Part shown: positions 47,401-59,108 of the stretch, one piece after another | Position numbering within the stretch: the stretch's first letter is position 1 | Layout: each line of letters begins with the position of its first letter | Assembly: GCF_001649575.2 (NCBI RefSeq) | Contig: NC_051433.1 | Coordinates: forward strand, 14,815,044-14,879,043 | Length of the DNA stretch: 64,000 nt | Direction: 5' to 3' | From: Kryptolebias marmoratus | Lineage: Eukaryota > Chordata > Actinopteri > Cyprinodontiformes > Rivulidae | Made by a program: the position numbers and the translations under genes | Notes under the pieces: generated by a model | The model's database searches: none | What the model saw: the letters and a program-made list of their open reading frames with translations, nothing else | What the model was told of the DNA's origin: nothing

Positions 47401-48678
47401 CGTTACCGAATCCTCCCTGGTTGCCATTTAGCAGCAGTGTGACTTTAGGTTTAGGGGCAACAGAGGGTTTAGGACCCCTGGCTGCAGACAGGAGAGGGGA
47501 AGGCAACTTCAGGCTGGCGTGACAAACAAATCTTGGCTTTGGAGCAACCGAAGGCTGGGTGCAGTCTAAAGGAACAACAGGAAAGGGAAACTGTAAGATT
47601 ATGTGCTTTAAAATAGCTATCAGGGTCATTTCTGTGGCGTTCCTGTGACCTACATCTGCTCAAACACTTACAGGTAATAAACCTTAAATAGTGTGAGCCA
47701 GAGTTTTCTGTTGATATTATCAAAATTCCAGTTTGAGGAATTTCTTCACAGTGAAATACAGCTAATTGTAGGTAAGAAATTTATACCAAACTCCTAGATA
47801 GGCTAAACCTTTGGAGACTATTAAACAAGCCAAAAAGATATAATTTGATTCAGAGTAAATATCGTCCTGTAATTGGCTCACATGTGATGGCTCAAGTCTG
47901 GATGCTGAGTCTGAATCATGTCAGAATCCTGGCTAAACTCAAGTTAACACATTGCTCACAGCCAGGTCTGAATCCTTACTCACACAAACCTGACCAAACT
48001 AGGGAACCATTAGTTAATGCTGCCAGAACACAGACACGTGTTCCCATAAATACATGTATGGTATACCTGCCAGGTTATTACAAATCTAGTGCTTTAAAAT
48101 ATGACAAAGGCCTGATAATGAGTAATGCATACTTTAACACAGTTCAAAAAAGAACACAAAGAAGTCTGAGGGATTTCCCTGACTCACTTCCTGCAATTCA
48201 AACGTGAGAGACCCCTGTTAGGATGCCTTTAAGTGCTATGAGAATACAAAGAGATAAAAAAAAATCTGCCAAACTAAAAATGTAGTTTCTGTCATTTTCA
48301 CAAATTTAACAGAATCACTAAACATTATATCTCTAATAATTCATGACCATTAGTATCTAGCTGAACTTTAAAACAACCAATATTACAAAAAAGAAGTCAC
48401 ATGATTCTTAAAGTTTAGGCAAAATGATTACCCTTTGAGCTGAAACTGTTTGGATTTTAATTATGATATGATTTAGTTTCAAGTTTAATTTCTGTCTAAG
48501 TGAGGAAACATGAGCATAAAGGACACTTTGGGCTGTCCTCTCACTGGGATGTCAAAAGAATAAGAAAGAGAAAAGCAGTATAATAACAGAAAATATAAGA
48601 AACAAACATTTCCCTAACTATTTTTTTCCAAAAGCAAAATATAAACTGTTAAGAATAAATCCTCTCACCTGTGTTCAT
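28338..48678 (-). CDS. fgd5: FYVE, RhoGEF and PH domain-containing protein 5 (Cdc42 exchange factor)
   Basis: Twenty-one coding exons: 48669-48678, 45135-47565, 40045-40198, 39553-39611, 39404-39434, 37999-38150, 37758-37914, 35751-35841, 35572-35622, 35070-35128, 33588-33659, 33313-33381, 31330-31413, 31047-31126, 30788-30884, 30480-30617, 30169-30271, 29533-29669, 29329-29454, 28988-29142 and 28338-28374. Total 4293 bp and 1430 residues (human 1462). The first exon codes only for MNT. The 2431-bp exon holds a long acidic N-terminal region with conserved FGD5 blocks: DIPPPFELSYITKKPITKSS, VESFEDRSRVPF, TKPRSIS and NDETDGYVDMSS-like text. Then come DH (about 870-1065), PH1 (1090-1190, KEGTLMKV and FLMNDVLLYTYPQ), FYVE (about 1213-1280, with four CxxC zinc pairs and RRHHCHSC) and PH2 (1326-1428). 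FGD5 activates Cdc42 in endothelial cells in VEGF signalling. The frame is intact throughout. Confidence 0.96.
28870..28960 (+). repeat. Fragment of foldback family B
   Basis: Sits in the last intron of fgd5. It contains AGAGCTATTTACAACAGGTA and then a short stretch ending GAACTATGG. This is the right-hand end of the inverted-repeat family seen in full at 34316-34940. Confidence 0.6.
31621..31652. repeat. (TA)n microsatellite flanking an inserted element
   Basis: A TA-rich tract left of the 72-bp-TIR element, matched by another TA tract at about 32397-32414 on its right. The element appears to have landed inside an AT dinucleotide run. Confidence 0.8.
31818..32129 (+). CDS. Hypothetical ORF carried inside the 72-bp-TIR element
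   Basis: A 103-codon ATG-to-stop frame lies wholly between the inverted repeats. It begins MCDTARNLVAAILNDEH and later has a Ser/Thr/Gln-rich stretch and DEEIFSLFQRGRQS. Codon choice is less AT-biased than in the surrounding element, so the frame is plausible. I recognise no domain and no transposase catalytic residues. It may be a truncated N-terminal piece of a longer element-borne protein. It may not be expressed. Confidence 0.4.
   Translation: MCDTARNLVAAILNDEHAINTLASACTNQSSTSTRTQYRSTDEEIFSLFQRGRQSAATTPGPSASMDRVTSLPSQERPSTGPIYNLKSMSCRCQKAFKFNKIL
32199..32340 (-). repeat. Subterminal tandem repeat, 7 x 20-21 bases
   Basis: Units starting at 32199, 32220, 32240, 32260, 32281, 32302 and 32323 share TTTCATTCCATATATTCA, followed by AGT, GAC or AAC. 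The last unit is the inner end of the right TIR. Two inverted units stand at the left end. Such subterminal arrays are common binding sites for transposases. Confidence 0.85.
34316..34940. mobile_element. Foldback (MITE-like) element family B, full-length copy
   Basis: The left arm (from 34316, TTAAATGGATAGTTCAGAAC then GGTTCTGTGGAAAGGTTATAAACA) is an imperfect inverted copy of the right arm (about 34842-34940, with TGTTCACAACCTTCCCACAGAACC). The arms are about 100 bases long and both ends abut TTAA. The centre has no ORF. It lies in an fgd5 intron. A second full copy stands at 52249-52880. Confidence 0.75.
38720..39190 (+). repeat. Teleost dispersed non-coding repeat
   Basis: Contains the run GATGCTGTGTTTTGGGATCAT and, further right, CCAAATCATCACTCCACCACC then ATGCTTCAGAGTTGG. 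This layout is very common in teleost genomes as a non-autonomous DNA repeat. It lies in an fgd5 intron and is diverged. ORFs across it are chance. Confidence 0.6.
42563..42993 (+). repeat. Dispersed repeat family A copy
   Basis: Starts ATTAAAGGCC and includes GCAGCCATCTTGAATCG, ATTAAAATTTGTCCAATGG and TTCATGAGATGTTTTAATAA. It ends with CAAAAACATTATAG. This is nearly the full length of the family (about 430 bases). Confidence 0.75.
44197..44680 (+). repeat. Dispersed repeat family A copy with internal (TA)n
   Basis: Family A from TTAAAGGCCAAGCATT to AGGTGGGTGATAA. A run of about 39 TA units (44414-44491) sits where other copies have the GAGTTATAGCC block, so the microsatellite expanded inside the repeat. 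Confidence 0.8.
44785..45080 (+). repeat. Dispersed repeat family A, 3' part
   Basis: Carries TCAATATTTGTACAACTT, GTGGCCATCTTAAATTGG and AAAATCCGTTCAGTG in the family order. It stops just before the large fgd5 exon. Confidence 0.7.
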
Positions 48679-48930
48679 TTTGGCGAAGCGGCCACCTCCA
48701 GCATCCCGTCCGCAAAAAAGCTGCTGCGATACACCACACTTTTGGGAATGAGTAAAAATCTAATCCTGTCAGGGAAACTCTGCTGTAGCTCTGCTCCAAA
48801 CAGAGAGTGGACTGAGACTGAACACCGCTTGTTTTTTTCCTCTGAGAGCCAAGCGCTGCTCAGCTGATCGCCCGTGCGTCCGACAGACAGCGCGCAGGAC
48901 GCGACTGGAAACCAAATGCAGAGACTGGAT

Positions 48931-48971
<41 letters not shown>

Positions 48972-49060
48972 AAAACACCGGCATCCGTCTGCAGCTGCTG
49001 CACGTCCAGGCAAGTGCAGAAAACACGCACATCCTCCTGCAAGTAAAAACTGAGGCTGAT
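48679..49060 (-). promoter_or_regulatory. fgd5: Probable fgd5 5' UTR and promoter region
   Basis: Bases upstream of the fgd5 ATG are richer in GC and CpG than their surroundings (notably 48850-48910) and include a (CA)n tract at 48936-48969. No TATA box is clear. Transcription start is inferred from position only. Confidence 0.45.
48936..48969. repeat. (CA)n microsatellite near the fgd5 start
   Basis: About 17 CA units lie 260-290 bases upstream of the fgd5 start codon. Length variation here could affect the 5' UTR or promoter. Confidence 0.9.
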
Positions 49061-49474
49061 TGGTCAGATTTGTGGTCCGCTACCAGTGAAAAAGAGAAAT
49101 GACGAATTTATAGCTCTGAATAATCCTGTTAGTAAAATTATTTTAAAAAGAATTAACTTCTTGATCCACAATACAGCTAATGAAACGACCAATTTAGTCC
49201 AGACCTGACATTTTTCAGATCCTTTATTATACTTATGGGGGGAAAAAACACATGAGTTTACCATGTTTTTGTGATCACATGTGGAAAAATCATGTGGCCA
49301 CATGTGATCACATGAACACGTTCCAGTCATGTTTTCCCATGTGTTTTACGTGTTCATTAATTGACTTTTCCACTTGTGCACTTAATGTGTTTTTGTTCCA
49401 AATCCACTTAGGAAATATGTTCAAAACAATAAAAAAAAAATTAAAAAAAATGCATATGATAATGTAATTGACAT

Positions 49475-49755
49475 TCCTGTCTGTCTGTGTTAATTAGTTT
49501 ATCTGTTAGCAAAATATCTCCTGAACCACAGGACAGATTTTAATGAACCTGTCAGAAAGTAATCATTGCAGGTACATCTTTAACTCTCCAACCTGATTCA
49601 AATCAGCTACCACAGCTGATCGACCTGCCAACACAAAAATAGCTATAACTCAGTTAATTTTACAAATGTTGAGCTAAAATTTGACGTGATTGTGGCTGAG
49701 AGTTATTTTCTATCACATACTCAAGATCTTTAATTAAATCTTTGGTATGCAAGGT
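49475..49755 (-). repeat. Dispersed repeat family A copy, inverted
   Basis: Minus-strand reading gives the same block order as the other copies: AGCTCAACATTTGTAAAATT, GAGTTATAGC and TTCATTAAAATCTGTCC. Confidence 0.7.
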
Positions 49756-50820
49756 TTAACTAATTAAAACCTTGCGTGTTTTTGCATGGGAAAAAGTGTG
49801 ATCTTCCCATGTAAAATTCAAGTGTTTTTTTTTTTCTGTAAGGGTAATGTCTTAAAAAGAAACAAAAGGTTCATTCGACTGTGAGAAAAACTAAGAGAAC
49901 TAAACTCAGAATTTGCTTTTCAGTCTACACATCAGTTGAAAGTAGCAAAATACTCTGACACATCATAGAATTAACAACTTATAAATCATAGTTTTATAAT
50001 GTATCAGTAACGTGATAGGTTACGCATAATATAAACACCTAATATAATCTATAAATTGATGTTTAAATTGTGATTACAGGACAACAGTACAATTACAGAT
50101 CCGAGCCAGCTGTGATTAATTTTCCGATGCACTCATATTCCTGATTGATGTAAATATATTTGTAGTCTGGAATAACATTTGCATTGATAAACCAGCCTTG
50201 TTCCTCTGCACACCCATCTGTCTGTTTGATTTGCTCCACAACAGCCTTCTTTTTTATTATTACAAAACAGGAAGCTGCTCTCCCTGTTTCCTGCTCAACC
50301 CAGCTTCACATCCTTAGCAGCTCATGGATACCATTTAACCCCTCCTGGTGCATTCACTGTGACTCACAGGCAGGGAAGCCGAGGACACTATTTTTACTGA
50401 TGAATTGTGGTCAGCTGGTGATAAGATTTATTACACTAAAACACTTGTGTGCCGCAGCGAACCACAGCAAAAGACAAGCTGCATTAATAATAATAACATT
50501 AAGGGCGGTGACTCTGTCTGTGGCTGATCAGGACAGCAGCAGGAGAAGGGGGGAAAAGAGGCGTTGCATGAAGGGCTTTCGTATTTGTTGACATTTGTTT
50601 ACAGCCTGATGTCACCTTTAAAATGGTCTCTTTTTATGTGATAAACTATTGGGTTAAAATGCTATCCCAGAGTTACAAGTTTCTCTAAAAGAGGACTGTT
50701 TCCACAGTATTTCTGTTGTTCTTTTAGTCACTCCCTGCTCGATGCTCAAATTTCACAGTTACTGCACATCATCTTTTGTATTATCACTGTCAGCTGTAGA
50801 GTCATGCAACAATACGTTTC
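49756..50820. other. Upstream flank of fgd5 without a gene
   Basis: I see no exon or RNA. The plus-strand ORF at 50184-50591 has no motif or flanking splice sites and is not called. Confidence 0.5.
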
Positions 50821-50827
50821 ACATCTA

Positions 50828-51210
50828 TAAAATTAAAGGCATGCATTCCCGAAGGAATGCATATCGCTCTTTCATGCCAGACATTTAGGCTAAGATCATT
50901 TTATGTTGAGAAGTGACAGAGTTGTAGCCGTCGTGTGATATTGTGAGACGTCACACTAAGAGTACGACTACATAAAATTTCAGCTCAATATCTGTAAAAC
51001 TGACTGAGTTATAGCCACTTTGTGTTGGTTAATATGGATTAGCTATGACAGCCATCTTGAATTGATTTGAATCCAGAAGTTAATCAGTTGCAGATGTGCA
51101 TCCAGTGACTACGTTCTGAAAGTTTCATTAAAATCTGCTGTTTCTGAGATATTGTGGTTACAGACAGACGGTGAGCACCTTCGCCTTTCAGCAGTGGCCG
51201 ATAAATATGT
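50828..51210 (+). repeat. Dispersed repeat family A copy
   Basis: Begins ATTAAAGGCATGCATTCC, then AAGGAATGCATATC, and runs to the CTTTCAGCAGTGG block. This is the best-preserved 5' end of the family in the window. Confidence 0.75.
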
Positions 51211-52248
51211 CATTGTTGAGGACCAATGCTTGAGGATGCATTTGATTCATTCAGACACTCAAATGCCAAAAAAACTGTAACTACTGTTCCTCTGAAGCTT
51301 TACTGACTACTAACCAGAGGCGTTCCCTTTCGATAGCACACAGTGATGAATGCACCACACTTAAAGGTCAAAAGTCAATCCCCTTCTACATCAGGCAATC
51401 AGTTTGCAGCCCCTGCCATATGATTGTCATTCTTTGATGGTCTCACTGATAATCTTTCAACATAGTAAAAACAAAAACCCTTTCAATTCTTAAAAAAGAA
51501 ATACAAACTTTGGTACAGATTTTTACTAAAAGCAACATAAATGTGCTGTGACTAAGTGAATATTCAGCTCATTAAAAAACATTGTGTGGCTGCACCTCTG
51601 GCCTCGTTTGTGTTGCTTCAATTATTGTGTTTTCATCTTCAGTCAATAAAGGGGAGGAAGATAAATTGTGCTGTGCAGCACCGAACAGCAAATGACAGAT
51701 CCGCTAAGAAGCATAGATATGAAAACGTGCTTTAGGATGAGCAGCCGTCCTCTCACGCACACACTTAATCAAAATGCCAGTAGGATAATGTTTGTACTTA
51801 TGTAAAGATCAGACCAACAATGTACTTCATGTGTGCTGCTGTTCATCTGAGACTCTTTATAATGTCCTAAAATGTGGAAGAATAGACTAAACTGTGTGCA
51901 TTTGTACAATTTACATCTTTTTCAACAGTGAATTCAGTCATTTATGTTATACTACAATGGTTCCCAAAACTTCTAATCTTGACTCCTTTCAGTTTTTACC
52001 ATCACATTCGTAGTAGACTGATTTATTTCTTATTAATGAGCAGTAAACAGAAGCAGGTGTCTGTTTGACTGAAGAGCGCATTAAGGGACCTTAACAGAAA
52101 AGGGCAAAGTCATCTGTACATGATATTAGTTTACAAGTATTTAATGTAGTAACACACTCCACCTGAAATGTGATTTTGCTGCAAAGCTGTGCTGAACTGT
52201 TGGAATGACCCAAAAGCAGTATGATAACAGGAATTTGACTTATAATGT

Positions 52249-52880
52249 GCTTTAAATGGATAGTTAGGATCTTTTGAAGTGGAGTTCTGTGGAAAGGTTA
52301 TGAACAATTAATTTCTTACCTGTTGTAGATTTGAACGACCTCAGTTAGGAGGAATAGCGTCTAATTATGACCAGACTGATGAGCTAACAGCTAATACAAG
52401 CAGAAACAAAACCAAAGTGGACCGATGCCATCTTTAAACAACTCCAAACGTTCAAAAAACTATATCATCACAGCGGTTCATGCATGTCATTTTATAAATG
52501 TTTACACTGTCATAAATTTGTATTGCCTGGCTATAAAGGCAGAGATATGATTATTCAAACAGGAGACACCCAGGCTGAACAAAAAAGTGCTACAGCTAGC
52601 TGCTGCTGACACTGTGCTTGGAAAACCCCCACAAAATTATATGTAAATAGCTGCAAAATGCAAAACTGACAACAATTTAAAGATTTTTAAAAACCCTTTT
52701 GAGATTGGAGCCGTTTTAAAACAACAGTGACCCACCCAGACTAGCCATTTGGTCAGAATTAAACTCTTTTTCCAAACTGAGGTTGTTCAAAGAGCTATCT
52801 AGAGCAGGTAAGATATTCATTGTTCACAATGTTTCAACAGAACCCCGGTTCAAATAATCTGAACTATCATTTTAACTAAG
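52249..52880. mobile_element. Foldback (MITE-like) element family B, second full copy
   Basis: The left end TTTAAATGGATAGTTAGGATC and GGAAAGGTTATGAACAAT is inverted at the right end as ATTGTTCACAATG, then GAACTATCATTTTAA. Both ends touch TTAA. Internal sequence shares GATGAGCTAACAGCTAAT and GACTAGCCAT blocks with the copy at 34316-34940, which establishes a family. Confidence 0.75.
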
Positions 52881-55640
52881 AAATAAATCATCTCTGTTTT
52901 GCCAAGAAGAAAAAAATGTTAGTTCTGGACTTTTTACCCTATTTTGACTCCAAGAAATGTTTGTTGAAACTGAGCCCTACAGGGAAAAAAATCTATTAAA
53001 GCCTCATTCTTTGCTACATTTTGGGGTTCCACGTGTATTTCTTGCATGCAATGGACATTTTCTTCTAAAGAAACACGATTTCATTATTTTTTTTAACCTG
53101 GTTCATGGCAGTCCAGCGCATTAAAGAGCTGTAATTCTTGCTGGAAAAACAGGCAAAACACAGATTTGGGAAAGCGTACAGACATTTCCAGAACCAACAG
53201 TTGAATGTATTCACACAGTAGCAGGTAGAAGATCAGGAAAACATTTTGAAAGGCCTGACCCCGAGGTCGCTCTCTGCTCGCGGGTCTCCTGTTTGCGTCA
53301 GGCGAGGAAAGAGTGTGTCTGCCTGTCTCTCCTGCTCTGAGGTGAAACAATAAGACTGGGACTTAAAAAAGGAACTCCATCTCGATATAGTCCTTCCTGC
53401 GACTGTTTTCTAGTCTTTCAGCAAAACTGGAACGCAGAGGGTGTAGTCACTGATTTTTAAGGATAACTCCAGTTATTGTCAGCCTAGGCCTCATTGTCCT
53501 GCTGTTTTACATCATCAGCCTTTCACAGGGAGGAAAAATGTCACTCTTTTCACATTATGTATATAGTTGAGTGGAAAATCAGAAAGATTACTTACTTGTT
53601 TTGTCTATTTAATTGTGTTATCATTTACAAACCTTTTCTGCACTTGCACTGACATGTATTTTTTACTTCTATTAGGACAACCCCAAATAAAAACCCATGG
53701 AACGTGTTTGTGTTTCACATCCACTCACATACACAGACAAAATGCAGATTAACACTGAGGACCTGGGAAACTTTCTTCATTGTTTAGTCTTTGACAAGCT
53801 GAAACTGTCAGGCTGTCGAACCGACTGGATGCAGGAAAACACTCGAGTGTCATGGAAGTCCAAATTTAGTTTCCCTTCACATCGTGATGAGGAAGAAAAC
53901 ACAGCTGGAATATTGTTTTTGTTCTTCTGTGAGAATGTTTGCACAGAAGTATACAAGACGTGTATGACGGGAAGTACACAGTAAAGCTGTAAAGTTGCAT
54001 TTTTCTTTTGTTGTATTGTGAGCATTTTTTTTCTGTTTTAATGCGTTGCAAACAGAAGTTAACCAGCAATGCTATGAAATTTAATGATACTGTCAGGCAG
54101 CAGTGTGTATGAATGTGTACATCAGCTAATAACAGTCGTTTTGCTTTTTGAGTATTCAAGAAGCAAATTAACGTAATGCAAGTTTAATTTATTGTCTCAC
54201 GGTCGGCACAGCCAGTGCAGCGAAAGCTATTTGAATATTAACTGAAAATATATGATACATCCATCATGTTCCTGTCATGGGAAAGCAAGTGCAATGACCT
54301 TCTTTACTTGAGCATGGATGTCACATGTCTCTAAAACCACAGAGGATTATCCTGATCTGACCCTGTGTGATGGGCGGTGCATGTTTATCTTTAATAGTAA
54401 ATCAATGTTTGTGGTTTTGCATGCAGGCGTTGCAAAATTATGTTTTAACTTTTCATGTAGTCGTTTTTCGGCATGTTGGAATAAACCACTGGGTGGGTAA
54501 AATTACAGAACTGAATCCTACAAGAAGAAGAATCTCAAAAGTGTTGGGCAGCCAGTGACTGGCACAGTTTATGGCAAAGTTTTTTGATGTTCTGTTTCTG
54601 TGCAGGGCAAATGTAAGGTGAGGTTTATCTTACTACTGACACTCACATCTCATGCATAGCATTAACTGTGCCCATAAATAGAACAAGTTTGTCTGCAAAT
54701 TATGCCATTTATATCATCCGGTTTGTTCCCAAAACTGCAATAATTTGTCATAATTACAAATGCCAAAATTTAAAATTATAGAATGTGCATTCTGAGTATG
54801 CAAAGAAGCATTTCACTACTATGGGTCATAATATTACCAGTAAATAGTCTCTACAGTTCTGAACCTGGGAACTGACACCTAATAAAGGTTTAAAAAATGA
54901 TTTTACTATATGTACAAGTGAATTTTGCAGGTCATGTGGAGGTAGACTCAAGGTTGTCTTTGGTAGAGAAGAAGGGTTGATGAGTGACTGTTCACATCTG
55001 AGACTGCTGGATCAGGAAGAGCAGGATCAAGAGCCTGCCTCGAGGAAAACATGAGAGGAACATGCTTGGTACATATGATGGAGCTGATGTTTGTTTTAAT
55101 CCAGAAGTTGACTTTCATTTGGCAAACTGCCTTTGAAGTTTCATTAATAATGAAAAGAAAAGCAGGCAGAGATGGAGCGTGCTGTTAGCAGCAACATTAA
55201 TCTTCCACTGAATGACACTTTTAGATACAAGCATCCCCTTAACAGCCCCAGGATCTAACAATCAATACTGGCCATAGGGTACGAGAGTGAGAATGACATC
55301 TTTGCCCCCAAGAAACACAGCTGCCTCCGTTTACTACATCTAATTTAAACACAGTCACTCACTGTCACATATCACTGTCAATGACTTTACTTCGCAACAC
55401 TGAGCTCATTGTGAAGTTTTATTTATTCATCTTATGTATCTGGTTAACACAAGTCAGAGGACCTCCAAATACAGCCAGAAGACGTTATAGTCTTGTTATT
55501 TTCAGGGGGGTTTTCTCATTGGAGTTGGCTTCTGGACAGCAGTGGGAGTTCACCTATTTTGAGACAACATTTTTTAAGGTTTGGGGAGGCACAAATAATT
55601 TTTTGCTGTATACAGTTTGAGTTAAAAATAATCACAGGCT
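52881..55640. other. Intergenic region, no gene recognised
   Basis: A minus-strand ORF at 53093-53350 lies in a slightly GC-richer patch but matches nothing I know. The rest is AT-rich with no identified repeat. Confidence 0.45.
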
Positions 55641-55719
55641 TCGAATCTTAAGATCAGTCTAATGCAAAACTGATAATGACGTCAATGTTTGTAAAGCAGC
55701 ATTTATATGAATCACTATG

Positions 55720-55895
55720 AAATTCTGGAGACTGAAGTTGCTTTAGGATGGCAGAAATCAGTTCTGGTCACTCACACTAGCCACTAACCTGAAGGACACT
55801 CAGGTTTCACACTGATAGTGCTTTGAGCAATTTCTACTGTAGGTAAGATATTGACTATTAATAACAACTCAGAACATCTGAACTGTTCCTTTAAT
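55720..55895 (+). repeat. Fragment of foldback family B
   Basis: Contains CACACTAGCCACTAACCTGA, then ACTGTAGGTAAGATATTGAC and CATCTGAACTGTTCCTTTAA. This is the right half of family B, 5'-truncated. Confidence 0.6.
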
Positions 55896-56654
55896 CCCAG
55901 ATGGTACACATTCAGTAATACCACTGGTCTAGGTACTAAGTGTTGCATCTGTCACGAGACAAACTTATCTTTTGTAGTTTTATTTATACATTAAACTGAC
56001 TTTTTCTTCATCTTTGAGGTAGTATCTCAATGGGCTCCAACTGTTAGCAACAAATTGTGAAATGCAGTCACAAAGAAGTTTCCAAACTGTCTCAAAACAT
56101 TTGCAAGGGTTCCTTTTTTCCTCACTTGTGTCGCAGGTCCTTGTAACGCTAAAATTCTGAGCATCTTTAAAACGTTTGAGACAAGTTTTTTTAAAAATGT
56201 CACAGTCATTGCTGGTGTCTGGAACCTGTCTCAAACCTTTCTCAGTTTAGTTTCCATACTTCTAGAGAACTTGTGTTGCTTTTTTTTTTTTTTTTGACAT
56301 TACTGCATGTTTGCAAACTAAATTTTGGCTCAAAATTTGGGAAAATGAGTGGATTTTCACGTCATATTGTGTCTCCAATTGGTTCCAAACAGTCACAACC
56401 CATACAGCTTAATCTTTAATAATAAAAAAATTTCTATCACCATGATCTATGATGACAGCCGGCTTCTTATTGAAGCATGTTTTCAAATAGTTATGTGCCA
56501 TAACACTAGCACAAAAATTTGGGTGGGTATATTGCTATTTTAGAAAACAGCATCATATTACTCTCAGAATATCTTCTCAACATCTTGTAAACAAGTTCAG
56601 TTCTTTCATACCTGCTAATGTGTCCCTGGTGAAGGGAATTTATTGTTTTAATGA

Positions 56655-56815
56655 AGGTTGTTGTTCTTTCGGCTGTTACCTTCTTCAGCGGCTGCCACAC
56701 AATAGTTTTGGAATTAGTCTTACACCAGATGCCCTTCCTGTCGCAACCAAGGTTCAAACCTGTAGCCGCAGGTTTACGACACCTCTGCACTGACCACCGA
56801 GCGACCACAGCCTGC
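56655..56815. repeat. Teleost dispersed repeat fragment
   Basis: Contains GAATTAGTCTTACACCAGAT then GCCCTTCCTGTCGCAACC, followed by a run ending in CACCGAGCGACCACAGCC. This arrangement is common in many fish genomes. Its class is not assigned. Confidence 0.55.
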
Positions 56816-58549
56816 CTATTGGTTTACATTTAAGAGGACACAGTTAGTTAATAATATTTAATCCTTTTTCTTTGCTCCATCAACTGAGTAAGAAAGGGCA
56901 TCCTTTCACATCCAAACACATCCAAAATCGGAGTGAAAGTATATCAGCTACTATCAATATGCTACTATTGATCATAAAAAACACACCAAGGTTTAAGCTT
57001 TCAGACCCACTTTGACAAAAGACTTTAAGCTCCACCTGTAGTTTTATGGGATAGTGGATCACTTTTTACCACCACCATGTCTCAGACTCAATGTTCATCA
57101 TCAAAACGTGAGTGAAAATGTGCATTTATGTAAGATTAGTTGTACTCTGATGTGTTCTTGATCATGAATATAATGTATGTAACTGTTACTTTCAGACAAA
57201 TGCAAATAAAGACTAATATAAAGGTAAGTATTAAACCTGTAGGTCCGTTTGCTGCATCTTTTAAACGCAGGTTCAAGGAAAGCGAGAAATGAGCAGACTG
57301 CAAATGAGTTCCCAGTCCCTTTTCTTCCTTTTCACTCCTTTTTTTTCCACCCCTTTTCACATCAGCAAAATTTATGAGGCCATTACGAGTGTGGATGCAG
57401 TGTCAACACTGGCCAGCTAATATCTTTATCCAGCACGGTGAGGAAGAGGAGGGGGTGGCTGTCAGGCGACACACACGCTGCTCAGGAGACAAACTGCCCT
57501 GTGAGTTTACAGCTCAGCTGAACACACACTTAACACTCTTTAGCATCTCAAACACATTAGCTTCCCTCTTTAAGGCGGCGGCTTAAATAATTATTCAGAC
57601 GGAAGTCTTTCTTTTTTCCTTGTTTTGAGAAGAAAATGTTCACAGCAGGAGGAAATTGGTGGGAAGACCCGGAGGAGAAAAATCAATGGAGTTCTGCTTG
57701 TGGACTACACTGTCATGACATACATTCAGCCATCTACTGTACGGAGGCAGAGGGCTTATAAAGTCGCTTGTTAAAAGCGGCGTTCAAAAATAAGTCTGGC
57801 ATTACTGTATTTAATCCGTTATTTGTCAGCAAATCCCACAAAATACTATTAAGAACAAAGACTTTCTCTCAATGCGCTTTTGCTTCCCAGTGCTGTCTGT
57901 GGCTCTCAGCTTCAGGTTCACCGAAAATAAAAATATCTTTAGACTGTCATGATAACATAATTACATGAACGAAAAACTTTTTTTTCCCCTAAAGCTGACA
58001 CATCTTCATATTTACCACACATTACTTAAGGAGGAGTTCATTTGTTTGGGATTTATTGCTCTTTTAGGATCAAATCTACAATCCTTACAAGTTCATTAAA
58101 TGCCCTACAAGCCTGTACGAAATCGTTGTCTTTGCCCTGAGTTTTTACCATTGTCGAGCATCACTTTCACGCATCATTTTGTCCTGTAGGTTCTCCGCTC
58201 ATTTACTTAATCTCCCTCCTCCTCTGCTCCCAAGCGCCCTGCGGCAGAGGAGTCCTTCCTAATGAGCCGGGTCATGCTTCAGGTTTTTTTTTCTGGTAAA
58301 GAAAGTTTCCCACTTAAGAGTTTTAACCTCTTTACACGGGGGAGTTAAATGCAAAACGGGGAATGCTTAGGAGTTTGTAATGGTGCATCAGAAGTTTCAG
58401 TTTAGTGATGTCAGTTTTTCTTCAAGAGCAATTATTATAATATTTACAGTTTTACTCATGAAAATCTTTGAATATGTGAGTTTTGTTTTCATGTTTCATA
58501 CAAAAGTTGTATAATACAGAGATGCCTCCAAGTCTTATATACATAATCC

Positions 58550-58800
58550 TAATCTGAAATAGTGGATTGTATTTATTGAAACTCTCAGAAAATAATTATT
58601 AGATGAACATCTACAACTGATCAGTTTTTAAAGTGAACCAAATTTCAGATGGCCGCCACAGCCTATCAACCTTAGCAAACACAAAAAGGACTCAAACTCA
58701 TTTAATTTTACACATATTAAGCTAAAACTGGGTGTGCTGGGAGCTGAAAGTCATTCACAGCACATCGTCTAAGTTCTAACAGTGTATGCAAGAGCTTCGT
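58550..58800 (-). repeat. Dispersed repeat family A copy, inverted
   Basis: On the minus strand it reads the AGCTTAATATGTGTAAAATT, TGGCGGCCATCTGAAATTTG and ATGTTCATCTAATAATTATT blocks in family order. It is strongly diverged. Confidence 0.65.
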
Positions 58801-58819
58801 TTAAAATCTTGGCCTGCTT

Positions 58820-59108
58820 CTCCTTTCCGGGTCGCGGGGAACTGTTTGGTGCCTGTCTCCAGCCATCGCTGTGAGAGAGTCGGGGGGACACCCTGGACAG
58901 GTTGCAAGTCCATCACAGGGACACATGGAGACAAACAACCATTCATGCTCTCACTCACACCCAGGGATAATTTTAGAGTTACCGATTAACCTAAATCTGA
59001 GGGAGGAAACAGGGAGAACATTTAGACTCCACCCAGAAAGGCCCCAGGTCAGGAAGCGATCCTGAAACCGTCTTGCTGTGAGGCGACAGCTCTCACCACT
59101 GTGCCCCC
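58820..59108 (-). mobile_element. SINE-like dispersed repeat with a tRNA-like head
   Basis: Reading on the minus strand, it starts GGGGGCACAGTGGTGAGAGC, which resembles a tRNA A-box. It continues with a weakened B-box region, the CTTTCTGGGTGGAGTCTAAA block, TGAATGGTTGTTTGTCTCC, and ends near CCTGTCCAGGGTGTCC. This family is widespread in teleosts. Fragments of the same family stand at 62105-62275 and 63650-63770. Confidence 0.65.

Noticed and set aside
53093..53350. 85-codon minus-strand ORF in a GC-richer patch
   Set aside because: No recognisable motif, no supporting splice sites and no adjacent exons. A 5' UTR exon or conserved non-coding patch is equally possible.
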